Part shown: positions 8,205 through 16,989 of the stretch, piece after piece
Position numbering within the stretch: position 1 is the stretch's first letter
How the letters are laid out: every line of letters begins with the position of its first letter
DNA from: an uncultured Collinsella sp.
Lineage (GTDB): Bacteria; Actinomycetota; Coriobacteriia; Coriobacteriales; Coriobacteriaceae
Assembly (NCBI GenBank): GCA_900541195.1
Contig: UQIY01000008.1
Span: 1-55,545 of the forward strand
Length of the DNA: 55,545 nt
Direction of reading: 5' to 3'
Program-made: the position numbers and the translations under genes
Notes under the pieces: generated by a model
Databases searched by the model: none
What the model saw: the letters and a program-made list of their open reading frames with translations, nothing else
Told to the model about the DNA's origin: nothing

Positions 8205-8365
8205 GACGGCTCCTCTCGTCCTGTTAGCGCAATTGTCGCAAAAGGAGCGCGGGCATGATGGCTCAACTTGGTGAGCGGCGCGGAATTAAGCACGGAATGA
8301 AGAGTGCGGCACTGGCGTGGCGGGGTATGCTGGAGGGGACCATCAGCCCAGCGAAAGGGGAGAGC

Positions 8366-9751
8366 ATGACGGATCAGGAAACGCCCGAGCGCGTGCACGT
8401 GACTGCCGACGATATCGAGGCCGCCAACGACCTCATCGACTTTATCGAGGCATGCCCCAGTATGTTCCATACGGCGGCGACCATTATGGCCGAGCTCGAC
8501 GAGGCGGGCTTTACCTACCTGCCCGAGAACGCGGCGTGGGATATCGAGCCGGGCGGGCGTTATTACACGCAGCGCAACACTTCGAGCGTTGTTGCCTTTA
8601 AGGTGGGCGAGGACCTGGCTGCTACGTGGGGCGAGGACGGCGTTGCCGGTGACTATCATTTTCAGCTCACGGCGTCGCACAGCGATTCTCCGACGTTTAA
8701 GGTCAAGGCCGTGCCCGAACTTGACGGCGCGGGCGAGGCGCTGCGCCTGAACACCGAGGCCTACGGCGGCATGATCGACTACACCTGGTTCGATCGCCCG
8801 CTGGCGCTGGCCGGTCGCGTGCTGGTGCGCGAGGGCGACCGTATCGAGAGCCGCCTGCTTGCCACCGAGCGCGAGGTCGCTATCATTCCGAGCCTTGCCA
8901 TCCATATGAATCGTGGCGTTAACGAGGGCTTTGCGCCCAACCGCGCCGTCGACCTGTGCCCGCTCATCAGCGCCGGTGATCTTAAGCAGGGCGACTTTGA
9001 TGCTCTGATCGCCGACGAGCTGGACGTTGAGCCCGAGCAGATTCTGGGCCGCGATCTGTTCCTGGTCAATCGTCAGGATGCGCGCATTTGGGGCTGGGCC
9101 GACGAGTTTATCTCGACGCCCAAGCTCGACGACCTGGCCTGCGCCTACACCTCGCTGCAGGCATTTTTGGGTGCCGAGAACGCACACGACGTTTCGGTCT
9201 TCTGCTGCTTTGATAACGAGGAGGTTGGCTCCGAGACCAAGCAGGGCGCCATGTCGACGTTCTTGGCCGACGCGCTGCGCCGCATTAACGGATCGTTGGG
9301 CTTTGACGACGAGTCGTACCATCGCGCCCTTGCCGCATCGATGCTCGTGAGCTGTGATAATGCGCATGCCGTGCACCCCAACCACGCCGAGAAGTGCGAT
9401 GCCCGCAACCAGGTTGTGCTTAACGGCGGCATCGTCATCAAGGAAGCCGCCAACCAGCACTACTGCACCGATGCCTTTAGCCGCGCGGTGTTCCAGGCCA
9501 TCTGCGATGACGCCGACGTGCCCACGCAGGCCTTTGCCAACAAGAGCGATATGGCCGGCGGCTCCACGCTCGGCAACCTGTCGAACATGCAGGTGAGCAT
9601 GCACGCCGTGGACGTGGGCCTGCCGCAGCTGGCCATGCACTCAAGCTACGAGACCGGCGGCGTGCGCGACGTGATGTACGCCATCCGCGCCCTCACGGCC
9701 TTCTACGAGCGCAACCTAACCATCAACGGAGCCGAAAGCGTGGAGCTCTAA
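8366..9751 (+). CDS. M18 family aminopeptidase
   Basis: A 461-residue metalloaminopeptidase that removes N-terminal, probably acidic, residues from peptides in the cytoplasm. Metal ligands and catalytic residues are visible in order: His105 in TASHSDSPT, Asp in PKLDDLACAYTS (about 253), the Glu pair in DNEEVGSETKQGA (about 283), Asp/His in SCDNAHAVHPN, and the last His in LAMHSSYE (about 425). The start at 8366 is chosen because GAAAGGGGAGA is 3-10 bases upstream; the open frame extends further up to 8255 with no ribosome site. The length fits the family (about 430-470). It is followed by repeat R3 copy A, which can act as its terminator. Confidence 0.93.
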   Translation: MTDQETPERVHVTADDIEAANDLIDFIEACPSMFHTAATIMAELDEAGFTYLPENAAWDIEPGGRYYTQRNTSSVVAFKVGEDLAATWGEDGVAGDYHFQLTASHSDSPTFKVKAVPELDGAGEALRLNTEAYGGMIDYTWFDRPLALAGRVLVREGDRIESRLLATEREVAIIPSLAIHMNRGVNEGFAPNRAVDLCPLISAGDLKQGDFDALIADELDVEPEQILGRDLFLVNRQDARIWGWADEFISTPKLDDLACAYTSLQAFLGAENAHDVSVFCCFDNEEVGSETKQGAMSTFLADALRRINGSLGFDDESYHRALAASMLVSCDNAHAVHPNHAEKCDARNQVVLNGGIVIKEAANQHYCTDAFSRAVFQAICDDADVPTQAFANKSDMAGGSTLGNLSNMQVSMHAVDVGLPQLAMHSSYETGGVRDVMYAIRALTAFYERNLTINGAESVEL

Positions 9752-9800
9752 AACCTGCCAAAAAGGGATGTTAATTTTGGCAGGTTTTATCTGGGCGAAT
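9752..9800 (+). repeat. repeat R3, copy A (CCTGCCAAAA hairpin)
   Basis: AACCTGCCAAAA pairs with TTTTGGCAGGTT (9752-9763 and 9775-9786), with a T-rich 3' side and the tail TTATCTGGGCGAA. It starts on the last base region of the M18 stop. The same element recurs at 12017, 21890, 43886 (inverted) and 48787. It probably terminates transcription of the aminopeptidase gene. Confidence 0.85.
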
Positions 9801-9836
9801 GCAAAGGGTGAAACCGAGCTAGATCTGTGATACGTG

Positions 9837-9871
9837 GCCGCCGAGGTGCAGTGTGCCTCGGCGGCTTTTTG
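9837..9871 (+). terminator. rho-independent terminator
   Basis: GCCGCCGAGG pairs with CCTCGGCGGC, followed by TTTTT. It is a second terminator after the M18 gene and insulates the toxin-antitoxin promoter. Confidence 0.85.
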
Positions 9872-9911
9872 TGTACAGAGCACGGCTAATACTTATAAAT
9901 GCTATACATGC

Positions 9912-9940
9912 TTTACGTATCTACCATAGAGTTTTATGAT
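9912..9940 (+). promoter_or_regulatory. promoter of the toxin-antitoxin pair
   Basis: TTTACG (9912-9917) and TATGAT (9935-9940) are spaced by exactly 17 bases in a locally AT-rich stretch. A transcript from about 9947 would have a very short leader with AAGGAGG before the antitoxin ATG. Confidence 0.6.
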
Positions 9941-9965
9941 AGTTTTGAAGTATTAAGGAGGGGTC

Positions 9966-10346
9966 ATGACCACAACAGCCGCTCAGATCAACGTGCGTCT
10001 CGATGCCGATCTTAAAAGGAGTGGGGACGCCGCTCTCTCCAGGGCCGGTATGACGCCGAGCCAAGCGGTGCGAGCGCTCTGGCAGCTTGCAGCGTCGCTG
10101 GCCGATCGCCCCGGTGCGCTCGAGGATATCCTGCTGCCCAGTCGTGCCCGGGCGGAACAGCGCGAGCGCGAAAAGGCCGCCAAACGTAAGCTCGAGCTCA
10201 TGGATCAGGGGTCGAAGCTGTTCGCTGCCGCTTGCCGTGAGTCGGGAATCGATATGGTCAAGGCTCAGCCATTGGACGACGAAGAGCTCAAACGGAATGC
10301 CTATGCGGATCGCTATGGCGAGGAGATGAGCTGGCTCTATGAGTGA
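9966..10346 (+). CDS. RelB/DinJ-like ribbon-helix-helix antitoxin
   Basis: A 126-residue protein. The start TTTAAQINVRLDADLKRSGD is a ribbon-helix-helix DNA-binding strand and helix like that of DinJ/RelB antitoxins, including the MTPSQAVRALW second helix. The C-terminal part is helical and charged, as expected for a toxin-wrapping tail. AAGGAGGGG precedes the ATG by 4-10 bases. It overlaps the downstream PIN gene by 8 bases, so the two are translationally coupled. By family precedent it would neutralise the toxin and repress its own promoter just upstream. Confidence 0.88.
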   Translation: MTTTAAQINVRLDADLKRSGDAALSRAGMTPSQAVRALWQLAASLADRPGALEDILLPSRARAEQREREKAAKRKLELMDQGSKLFAAACRESGIDMVKAQPLDDEELKRNAYADRYGEEMSWLYE

Positions 10347-10830
10347 GACTCCAAAGCGCATCTTGGTTGACACCAACGTGTGGCTCGATTACTTCATTCC
10401 CTCACGACGTGGTTGTTCGGTGGCGATTGAGTTTTTACGCGATGCATGCACGGCACAGGTGGATTTGCTGTATGCGGCGACATCGTCCAAAGACCTGTTC
10501 TATTTGATTTCAAGCGAACATAAGGCATGGTATCGGCGAGAGCACGGTTCGCTTTCCCAGTATGCCGCTACGGCAGCGACTTCGCTTGCATGGGATTGTC
10601 TTAGCGTGCTGTCGCAGCTTGCCACGCCAGTGCCCTGTGACCTGAGCGATATATGGATGGCGAGCAGGCAGCGTGAGCTCCATAGCGATTACGAAGACGA
10701 TTTAATCATTGCGGCAGCGATGCGCGCCCAAGCAGATTTACTGGTCACCAACGATGTCAAACTTTGTTCACACGCGCCTGTCGCAGCAATGAGCGTAGAA
10801 GACGCAAAGAATTACTTAGCAACGCTCTAA
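10339..10830 (+). CDS. PIN-domain ribonuclease toxin
   Basis: A 163-residue PIN domain. The acidic active-site candidates are Asp11 (VDTNVWLDYF), an acidic residue near 52, Asp120/Asp121 in YEDDLIIAAA and Asp139 in VTNDVK, the layout of VapC-type toxins that cut RNA with Mg2+. It begins within the end of the antitoxin gene (ATGAGTGA overlap). Pairing of a PIN toxin with a DinJ/RelB-type antitoxin is less usual, since DinJ partners are mostly RelE/YafQ-fold. It is followed by a cluster of hairpins rather than another gene. Confidence 0.88.
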   Translation: MSETPKRILVDTNVWLDYFIPSRRGCSVAIEFLRDACTAQVDLLYAATSSKDLFYLISSEHKAWYRREHGSLSQYAATAATSLAWDCLSVLSQLATPVPCDLSDIWMASRQRELHSDYEDDLIIAAAMRAQADLLVTNDVKLCSHAPVAAMSVEDAKNYLATL

Positions 10831-10872
10831 CAGTTTGAAGACCCCACAGGTTGAGCAAAAGTCAGCGAGAGC

Positions 10873-10947
10873 CTGCCGTTTGAGCCAAGGTGCCGTGAAA
10901 TGAAAAGGCGCTGACCTTCTGGTCGCGCCTTTGAAATTGAACGGCAG
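10873..10947. repeat. nested hairpin after the toxin gene
   Basis: CTGCCGT (10873) pairs with ACGGCAG (to 10947). Inside, AAAGGCGC (10904-10911) pairs with GCGCCTTT (10925-10932), and GACC/GGTC close a TTCT loop. It lies between two convergent genes and may end transcription from both sides. Confidence 0.6.
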
Positions 10948-10961
10948 ATTGGCCAAACGGC

Positions 10962-11061
10962 GGGCTCGCAGCGTCGACCGGTCCGCCGTTCGTTAGAACG
11001 GCGGAACCCATGGGGCTCGCAGCGTCGAGGGGTTCCAGCGTTTGGTAAAACGCCGGAACAA
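10962..11061. repeat. tandem pair of 51-base hairpin units
   Basis: GGGCTCGCAGCGTCGA occurs at 10962-10977 and again at 11013-11028. Each copy is followed by its own hairpin: CCGCCGTTC/GAACGGCGG in unit 1 and an imperfect TTCC-GCGTTT/AAACGC-GGAA stem in unit 2. The hairpins differ in sequence while the spacer repeat is identical. The second unit abuts the 3' end of the dehydrogenase gene. Confidence 0.7.
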
Positions 11062-11997
11062 TCAGTGCTCGATCCAACAGCGCAGCGTCTCGCCGGCCTG
11101 CAGGTGACGCAGATTCTCCGCGGCAATGTCGACCACGTTGTTGAGTGTGGCTGCCAGGTGGAACCAACCGGAGACGTGCGGCGTGATGAGCATGTTGGGC
11201 GCATCCCACAGCGGGCTTGTGGCGGGCAGCGGCTCGGGGTCGGTGACGTCGACCGCGGCGCCGGCGAGATGACCCGACTCCAGGGCGGCAACCAAGTCGT
11301 CGGCGACCACAAGGTCGCCGCGGCCGCCGTTGGCAAAGAAGGCGCCCGGTTTCATCGCAGCGAAGAACTCGGCGTTCGCCAAGCCGCGGGTCTCGGGCGT
11401 GCTGGGCATAAAGGATGCGACGATGTCAGCCTCGGCCAGACGCTCGGGCAGGGCGTCCATGCTGTCCATGTCCTCAAACACAATGGGGTAGACGAGCGGA
11501 TGGCGCTTGATGCCGCGGACGTGCGCACCCATGTTGCGGCAGAGCGTGGCGAAGTGGCCACCGATATCGCCCGCGCCCAGCACCAGCACATTGGCGTTTT
11601 TGAGCGAGGTGACCGGCCCCAAATCCTCCCAGCGATGCTCGCGCTGCAGGTCCTGGTAGCCGGGCAGGCGCTTCATCATAGACAGCACCATGGCAAACAT
11701 GTGCTCGCTCACGGCCTGGCCGTAGGCGCCGATTGAGCAAGACAGCTTGGCTTCAGCCGGCACGGTGCCGGCGGCGAGATAGTCGTCATAGCCGGCGGTC
11801 TGCAGTTGCAGCAGCTGGAGGCGCTCGCATGCGGTCAGCAGGGAAGGGTCTATGTTGCCCAGGATCACGTCGGCATTGGCGACCTGTTCACGCGTGATGG
11901 TGTCGGAGCTCGTGTAGATAAAGTCCTCGCCCGGAGCGCTCGACTCAAGAATTGCGCGATGGCGGTCGTTGACGGGCAGCAAAACCAGGATGTTCAC
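11062..11997 (-). CDS. D-isomer-specific 2-hydroxyacid dehydrogenase
   Basis: A 311-residue NAD(P)-dependent oxidoreductase of the D-2-hydroxyacid dehydrogenase family, which interconverts 2-oxo acids and D-2-hydroxy acids. The Rossmann motif VLGAGDIGG is in the middle. The catalytic Arg is in NGGRGDLV, the Glu in VDVTDPEPLP and the His in ITPHVSGW. The GTG at 11997 is chosen because GGAAAGGA stands 6 bases upstream; the open frame beyond it is only the translated R3 repeat. Repeat R3 copy B lies in its 5' leader. The exact substrate is not determinable. Confidence 0.9.
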   Translation of the reverse strand: MNILVLLPVNDRHRAILESSAPGEDFIYTSSDTITREQVANADVILGNIDPSLLTACERLQLLQLQTAGYDDYLAAGTVPAEAKLSCSIGAYGQAVSEHMFAMVLSMMKRLPGYQDLQREHRWEDLGPVTSLKNANVLVLGAGDIGGHFATLCRNMGAHVRGIKRHPLVYPIVFEDMDSMDALPERLAEADIVASFMPSTPETRGLANAEFFAAMKPGAFFANGGRGDLVVADDLVAALESGHLAGAAVDVTDPEPLPATSPLWDAPNMLITPHVSGWFHLAATLNNVVDIAAENLRHLQAGETLRCWIEH

Positions 11998-12016
11998 AAG
12001 CAGTCCTTTCCGCTCG

Positions 12017-12070
12017 ACCTGCCAAAAAGGGACAGGTTTATTTTGGCAGGTTGTATCAGGCAAAACGTTA
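12017..12070 (+). repeat. repeat R3, copy B
   Basis: ACCTGCCAAAA (12017-12027) pairs with TTTTGGCAGGT (12041-12051), with the GGGACAGG core between them and a degenerate tail. It lies just upstream of the dehydrogenase ribosome site, so it would be transcribed in that gene's leader. Confidence 0.85.
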
Positions 12071-12121
12071 TAAAAACGCCAGGCTACGCGATGGTTAACA
12101 TATCCATCGCGTAGCCCGGCG
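12071..12121 (-). terminator. rho-independent terminator of the map gene
   Basis: An 18-bp stem (12077-12094 with 12104-12121, one mismatch) followed on the minus strand by TTTTTA. Strong minus-strand terminator 10 bases after the methionine aminopeptidase stop. Confidence 0.9.
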
Positions 12122-12130
12122 CATCCACAG

Positions 12131-13018
12131 CTACCAGCTCAGCAGCTCGTAACCATCCTCGGTCACCACGAGCTGTACCTCGCACTGGGCCGAATCGCTG
12201 CCGTCCTTGGTGCGCACGCACCAGCCGTCACCCTTGCTGATCTTGATGTCGGGCGCTCCGGCGTTGACCATGGGCTCGATGGTAAAGACCATGCCCGGAG
12301 CCATGATGGTGTCCACATCGGGCGCCTCGGTGGTAAAGCCCACAAACGGGTCCTCGTGGAACTCCTTACCGATACCGTGTCCGCCGTACTCGCGCACCAC
12401 GCTAAAGCCGGCGTCCTCGACCGTCTTTTGCACGGCCTCGGCCATCACGGACAGCGGTAGCCATGGCTTGACGGCCGCCAGACCCGCCTCCACGCTGGCG
12501 CGGGTGACGTCGACCAGGCGCTGGCGCTCGGCCGAGACCTCGCCGATGCAGAACATACGGCTCGAATCACTAAAGTAACCGTCCAGGATCGTGGAGCAGT
12601 CCACGTTGATGATGTCGCCCTCGTGCAGCACATCCGCATCGCAGGGGATACCGTGGCAGACGACGTCGTTGATCGAGGTGCACACGCTCTTGGGATAGCC
12701 CTCGTAGTTAAGATCGGCCGGCGTGCCGCCGTGCTCGACGGTGTAGTCGTAGATCATCTGGTCGATCTGGTTGGTGGTCATGCCCGCGGCGATGTGTTCG
12801 CCTACGTAATCGAGCACACCCACGTTGATGGCGGCCGAGCGCTTGATGCCCTCGATATCGGCGGGCGTCTTGTAGAGCGTGCGGGGCAGAACCTCCCAGC
12901 CCTCTTCCCACAAGCGCTCGAGGCGCTCATCAAAGGCGCTATGGCATTTCTTATATTTTTTGCCGCTGCCGCACCAGCAGACGTCGTTGCGGCCGGGCAC
13001 GGGTCCATTGTCAAACAT
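12131..13018 (-). CDS. map: methionine aminopeptidase type I with N-terminal SEC-C zinc motif
   Basis: A 295-residue cytoplasmic enzyme that removes the initiator Met from new proteins. The N-terminal 27 residues form a SEC-C zinc motif (Cys14, Cys16, Cys25, His26 in CWCGSGKKYKKCH), which in such proteins is linked to ribosome or SecB-like contacts. The pita-bread metal ligands are present: the two Asp of INVDCS and GYFSDSS, the His in GGHGIGKEFHEDP, Glu in FTIEPM and Glu in SAQCEVQ. The length is longer than E. coli Map because of the zinc motif. AGGAAG precedes the ATG. It has its own terminator. Confidence 0.95.
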   Translation of the reverse strand: MFDNGPVPGRNDVCWCGSGKKYKKCHSAFDERLERLWEEGWEVLPRTLYKTPADIEGIKRSAAINVGVLDYVGEHIAAGMTTNQIDQMIYDYTVEHGGTPADLNYEGYPKSVCTSINDVVCHGIPCDADVLHEGDIINVDCSTILDGYFSDSSRMFCIGEVSAERQRLVDVTRASVEAGLAAVKPWLPLSVMAEAVQKTVEDAGFSVVREYGGHGIGKEFHEDPFVGFTTEAPDVDTIMAPGMVFTIEPMVNAGAPDIKISKGDGWCVRTKDGSDSAQCEVQLVVTEDGYELLSW

Positions 13019-13073
13019 GGCTAACTTCCTTTCATTCGCAGCTAGTATAGCCCACTCACAGGGCAGCTGCGCG

Positions 13074-13850
13074 CTAGTAGCTCACCTGGCAGGGAATGCC
13101 GAGGGCGCGCACGCGCGCGGCGATGGCGTCGAGGGCCTCGGGCGCTGCTTTGGCAAGGCCGGCGACCGGCGTCTCGCGAGCCACCGTGTAGATGGTCGCT
13201 TCTTGTGGGCGAATGCGCTCAAGTGCCGCGAGCCAGGGGGCAACGTACTCCTCGCCGGTGTTGTCGATGGGCTTGCCCAGATACTCACCGGTCAAAAAGA
13301 TCGTCTGGATAATAACGTGACCGTCAAAGCTTGCGAACGTCTCAATCTGGTGCTCGACGTCGTAGGGGCCAACAGGCTGGTCGAGCAGCTGGATAAATGC
13401 CGGATCGACCGTATCGAGCTTGAGGATGTTGTCGTCGACCATCATGAGCGCATCGTGCACCTCGGGGCGGTCGGCGCGCGTACCGTTGGAGAGCACGGCG
13501 ATTTTGGAGTTTGGGGCCAGCTGATCGCGCAGCGCGACGGCGCCGGCAATCGCCTGGGGAAACTCCGGTGCGGCGGTGGGCTCGCCGTTTCCTGCGAAGG
13601 TGATCACATCGGGGAGCTCGCCCTCGGCTGCCATCTCGCGCAGCTTTGCCTCGAGCGCGTCGAGTACCACGGCAGCTGTGTTGTACGGCTCATGGCAGGG
13701 GCGCTCGGCGTTGAGGCCGTTTTCGCAGTAAATGCAGTCGAACGTGCAGATTTTGCCGCTGGCCGGCATCATGTTGACGCCGAGCGAGAGACCAAGGCGA
13801 CGGCTGCGAACGGGCCCAAAGATGGGGCTGGCATTCAAAAACGTAGACAT
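13074..13850 (-). CDS. radical SAM protein (COG0731/TYW1-like group)
   Basis: A 258-residue radical S-adenosylmethionine protein. The cluster motif is Cys35-x3-Cys39-x2-Cys42 in CTFDCIYC, after FGPVRSRRLGLSLGVN, a start typical of the stand-alone COG0731 Fe-S oxidoreductases. FAGNGEPT (SAM-binding GGE-like strand) and VLSNGT follow. Its substrate is unknown; relatives include tRNA wyosine enzymes, but bacteria lack that pathway. The ATG at 13850 is preferred because GAGGAG lies 9 bases upstream, while the ATG at 13856 is only 3 bases from it. It is upstream of map on the same strand. Confidence 0.85.
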   Translation of the reverse strand: MSTFLNASPIFGPVRSRRLGLSLGVNMMPASGKICTFDCIYCENGLNAERPCHEPYNTAAVVLDALEAKLREMAAEGELPDVITFAGNGEPTAAPEFPQAIAGAVALRDQLAPNSKIAVLSNGTRADRPEVHDALMMVDDNILKLDTVDPAFIQLLDQPVGPYDVEHQIETFASFDGHVIIQTIFLTGEYLGKPIDNTGEEYVAPWLAALERIRPQEATIYTVARETPVAGLAKAAPEALDAIAARVRALGIPCQVSY

Positions 13851-14075
13851 AGGCATATGCTCCTCAAGACAATTGTGCCTAAGCATAGCATCGGCTCCAA
13901 AGCAAGGTGCGGGCTCTTGCTTTACAAGTTTCGTTTTTTCACGTCGCCCATTATGCCGCGCCATGAAAAGCCTCGGGTCGGGTAAAGTTAATCTGTTAAC
14001 AAGGTGTAAGGCAATGTGGGTCCATCCAACCGCGCTGACGTGCAACTGGATGAGCATTGATGATGGGGGCACAAC

Positions 14076-14873
14076 ATGAATTTTACGGTCGAGAATGCGG
14101 GCACCACGATTGCCTGTCGCGAATATGCCGGCCCAGATGTGTCGCCTGATGCTCCTGCCTTGGTGTGCGTGCACGGCGCTTGTGTCGACGGCACATTTTT
14201 CGACGATATCGCTTGTGAGCTCAGCCGCAACTACCGCGTAATTGCCTACGACCGCCGCGGCTGCGGTGGCAGCAGCGATGCGGCAGACGGCAGCTATGAT
14301 CTTGCCGCTCAGGCCGCCGACCTGCAAGCCGTGATCGAACACGTTGGCGCTCCGACAAATGTGCTTGCGCATAGCGCCGGTACGTTGGTGGCGCTGGAGC
14401 TTCTTCGCGCCGAACCCCATCTCGTCGCCCGTGCGATTCTGCATGAGCCGGCTGTGTCGGCCGAAGGCGTCGGCATGGGCGCAGCTCCGGTTTTGCTCGA
14501 TATGATTGCGGCTGGAAAGGTTTCAAGGGCGCTCCGGCTTTTCTTGGGAGCCCTCGGCGACTTGGACCCCGAAGCTCCCGGGACGACCGAAGCGGAAGCC
14601 AAACATGCCCTGCGCAATGGTCGTTGCTTTATGGCTAATGAATACGGAACAAATATGACATATGCTCCCGACTGGGAGCGCGTCCGCGCGTCAAAGGCGG
14701 TGTCGGCCGTGTTTTTGGGCGAGCTTTCGGTCGATACACCCCGCGAGGCTGGCACGCGAGCGGCTGCCGAATATCTCGATTGCCCCCTTGTGACGATCCC
14801 GGGCGCGCATAACGGTCTGCGCGATCGCCCCGTTACGGCGGCAAACGCCGTTCGCGATGTCTTGGAGCGTTAG
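14076..14873 (+). CDS. alpha/beta hydrolase
   Basis: A 265-residue soluble alpha/beta-hydrolase. HGACVDG after strand 3 gives the oxyanion hole. The nucleophile elbow is AHSAG with Ser100. The YDRRGCGGS loop (59-66) is typical of esterase/haloperoxidase-like members. The catalytic His is His245 in PGAHNGL. A likely acid residue lies near ELSVDTPREAG. The substrate is unknown. It is divergent from the radical SAM gene, sharing a 225-base promoter region. The ribosome site is weak (GATGGGGG). Length and fold are ordinary. Confidence 0.87.
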   Translation: MNFTVENAGTTIACREYAGPDVSPDAPALVCVHGACVDGTFFDDIACELSRNYRVIAYDRRGCGGSSDAADGSYDLAAQAADLQAVIEHVGAPTNVLAHSAGTLVALELLRAEPHLVARAILHEPAVSAEGVGMGAAPVLLDMIAAGKVSRALRLFLGALGDLDPEAPGTTEAEAKHALRNGRCFMANEYGTNMTYAPDWERVRASKAVSAVFLGELSVDTPREAGTRAAAEYLDCPLVTIPGAHNGLRDRPVTAANAVRDVLER

Positions 14874-15084
14874 CACGCTCGATGACCTGCGGGGAGAGGG
14901 GCTGTTAGCGTTTCGTCATTGTTAACGAATGCGCCCATAACCGCGCGCCCGCGGCTCCATTACCGCCGTTTGCCAGGTCATAAAAATGTAACGATAATCG
15001 CGCGTTTGCCTTCAGCTGTTAGATGCTACCCTTGTACCAATTGATATGCACCGTTGCCGTGCGTAACGATAGGAAGGGCCCCAT

Positions 15085-16965
15085 ATGCTCAATAATCACG
15101 AGGTCAATCTAACCGACGAGGAGGCTGCCGCCGAGGTCGCCCGCGTCGCGAAGACCTACCCCGTGGTGCGTTTGTTGTCGGCCGATCAGATTAAGAGCGA
15201 GCCTAACTGCTTGCTCGCCGGCGATCGCTGCCCTTGTCTGCGTCAGTCGAGTCTTGAGGCCTTGGCAGGTTCCGATGATGTATCGGAGCAGCTGCTCAAT
15301 GATGGTACCGAGTACCGCGCTCGCCTGCGCCCTCTGAAGGTCGAGGGCGAGCCTCACGTCCTGCTGATGGTGCGTCCGATCGATGAGCAAGAGGCTGCAG
15401 AAGAGGACCTCGTCTACACCGACGTGCTGACGAGTGTGCGCAATCGCCGATATTACGAGGAAAAGCTCCGTAGCGCCCGCATGAATGCCGGCGTTGCGGT
15501 GATCGACCTTGATGATTTTAGGGTCTTCAACGATACGTGTGGCCGTCATGCCGGCGACCTTGCGCTCGGTGCTGTGGCGACAGCCATACGCAGCGGAATT
15601 CGTTCGACTGACGAGCTTGTACGCTATGGCTGCGACAAGTTTGTGGTCGTCATGCCCAATATTCCCTCCGATGACTTCACCCGTCGCCTGCATCAGGTGT
15701 CCGATGCCGTTCATGCCACGATTGTTCCGGGCCATGAGTACGTGAGCTTGACGGCATGTGTTGGCGGTGTTCGCATTCATGGCGAGACGGTCGATGAAGG
15801 AGTTGGCCGCGCTGTCCAGTTATTGAGCCGCGCTAAGGCAAAAGCCGGTACGGTCGTGACCGATGCCGATTCCATCGAAGCCTTCCAAAGCGAAAAGCCT
15901 TTGGTGCTTATTGTCGATGACTCCGAGATGAACCGAGCCATTCTCAGCGAGATGCTCAAGGACGAGTATTGCATCCTCGAGGCCGACCACGGTCGTGCGG
16001 CGCTCGACATGGTCGACCGCTATGGCGATGAGTTGTCGCTCGTGCTGCTGGATATTGTCATGCCGGGCGTAAGCGGCTTTGAGGTGCTGGCCGATCTGTC
16101 GCGCCGATCGGTTAGTGACAATCTGCCCGTCATCATGATTTCGAGCGAAGATTCCGATGATATGGTTCTGCGCGCGTACGAGCTGGTTGCCTCGGACTAT
16201 ATCAACCGCCCGTTTGACTCCCGTGTCGTGCGCCGCCGTGTAAGCAACACCATCCGCCTATACGCCAAACAGCGCCGCCTGACGAACCTGCTGTCCCAGC
16301 AGTACAACGAGCGCGTCAAGAACAGTCGCATGCTCATCGACATCATGGCCGGCGTCATGGAGCTTCGCAACGGCGAGAGCGGCAGGCACGTTACGAACAT
16401 CGAGAAGCTGACCGAGCTGCTGCTTGGCTGTCTGGTCCGGCGTAGCGACACGATCTCCCTCGACAATGAGGAACGCTCCACGATCGCCCTGGCTTCGGCG
16501 CTGCACGATATCGGCAAGATGTCGATTGACGATGCGATTCTCAACAAGCCCGGACGCCTTACGCCCGAGGAGTTCGAGATTATGAAGACGCATACCACGA
16601 TCGGCGCCGACATGCTGCTTGAGCTGGGCCGCCATCACGTCGGTAATGCGCTTATGGAATATGCGTACCAGATCGCGCGTTGGCACCACGAGCGCTGGGA
16701 CGGCAAGGGTTATCCCGATGGCCTTAAGGGCGACGAAATTCCCATTGCCGCACAGGTGGTTTCGGTGGCCGACGTGTACGATGCCCTGACGAGCGTGCGC
16801 GTGTACAAGGACGCTATCCCGCACGAGGAAGCGATCAAGATGGTTCTGGACGGTAAGTGCGGCACCTTTAACCCGTTGCTGCTCGACTGTTTGCTCGAGG
16901 TGCAAGACCAAATTGCCGAGACATTGGCACGCCCCGCCGATGTCGTCGCGTTTCCTACGATTTAG
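15085..16965 (+). CDS. response regulator with degenerate GGDEF, receiver and HD-GYP domains
   Basis: A 626-residue cytoplasmic signalling protein. Residues 1-105 are unassigned. 110-265 form a GGDEF fold whose active motif is changed to GCDKF (182-186), so diguanylate cyclase activity is unlikely. 272-385 form a receiver with Asp278, Asp279 and phospho-acceptor Asp323 (LLDIVMPG), but Arg375 replaces the conserved Lys. 405-605 form an HD-GYP domain with intact HDIGK (474-478), His503, HHERWDGKGYPDG (534-546): a probable cyclic-di-GMP phosphodiesterase. AGGAAGGG is 6 bases before the ATG. It is followed at 25 bases by an HPt gene. No histidine kinase is nearby. The degenerate GGDEF may bind nucleotide as a regulator. 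Confidence 0.92.
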   Translation: MLNNHEVNLTDEEAAAEVARVAKTYPVVRLLSADQIKSEPNCLLAGDRCPCLRQSSLEALAGSDDVSEQLLNDGTEYRARLRPLKVEGEPHVLLMVRPIDEQEAAEEDLVYTDVLTSVRNRRYYEEKLRSARMNAGVAVIDLDDFRVFNDTCGRHAGDLALGAVATAIRSGIRSTDELVRYGCDKFVVVMPNIPSDDFTRRLHQVSDAVHATIVPGHEYVSLTACVGGVRIHGETVDEGVGRAVQLLSRAKAKAGTVVTDADSIEAFQSEKPLVLIVDDSEMNRAILSEMLKDEYCILEADHGRAALDMVDRYGDELSLVLLDIVMPGVSGFEVLADLSRRSVSDNLPVIMISSEDSDDMVLRAYELVASDYINRPFDSRVVRRRVSNTIRLYAKQRRLTNLLSQQYNERVKNSRMLIDIMAGVMELRNGESGRHVTNIEKLTELLLGCLVRRSDTISLDNEERSTIALASALHDIGKMSIDDAILNKPGRLTPEEFEIMKTHTTIGADMLLELGRHHVGNALMEYAYQIARWHHERWDGKGYPDGLKGDEIPIAAQVVSVADVYDALTSVRVYKDAIPHEEAIKMVLDGKCGTFNPLLLDCLLEVQDQIAETLARPADVVAFPTI

Positions 16966-16989
16966 TTTGACCAAAGGAGTTTTTAATCC

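Noticed and set aside
8201..9640. Minus-strand open frame of 479 codons opposite the M18 aminopeptidase
   Set aside because: Shadow of the M18 gene; the sequence is low-complexity Gly/Arg/His/Leu-like without motifs.
14874..15084. Possible riboswitch before the GGDEF/HD-GYP gene
   Set aside because: A cyclic-di-GMP riboswitch would suit the context, but no GEMM-like paired core could be recognised by eye.
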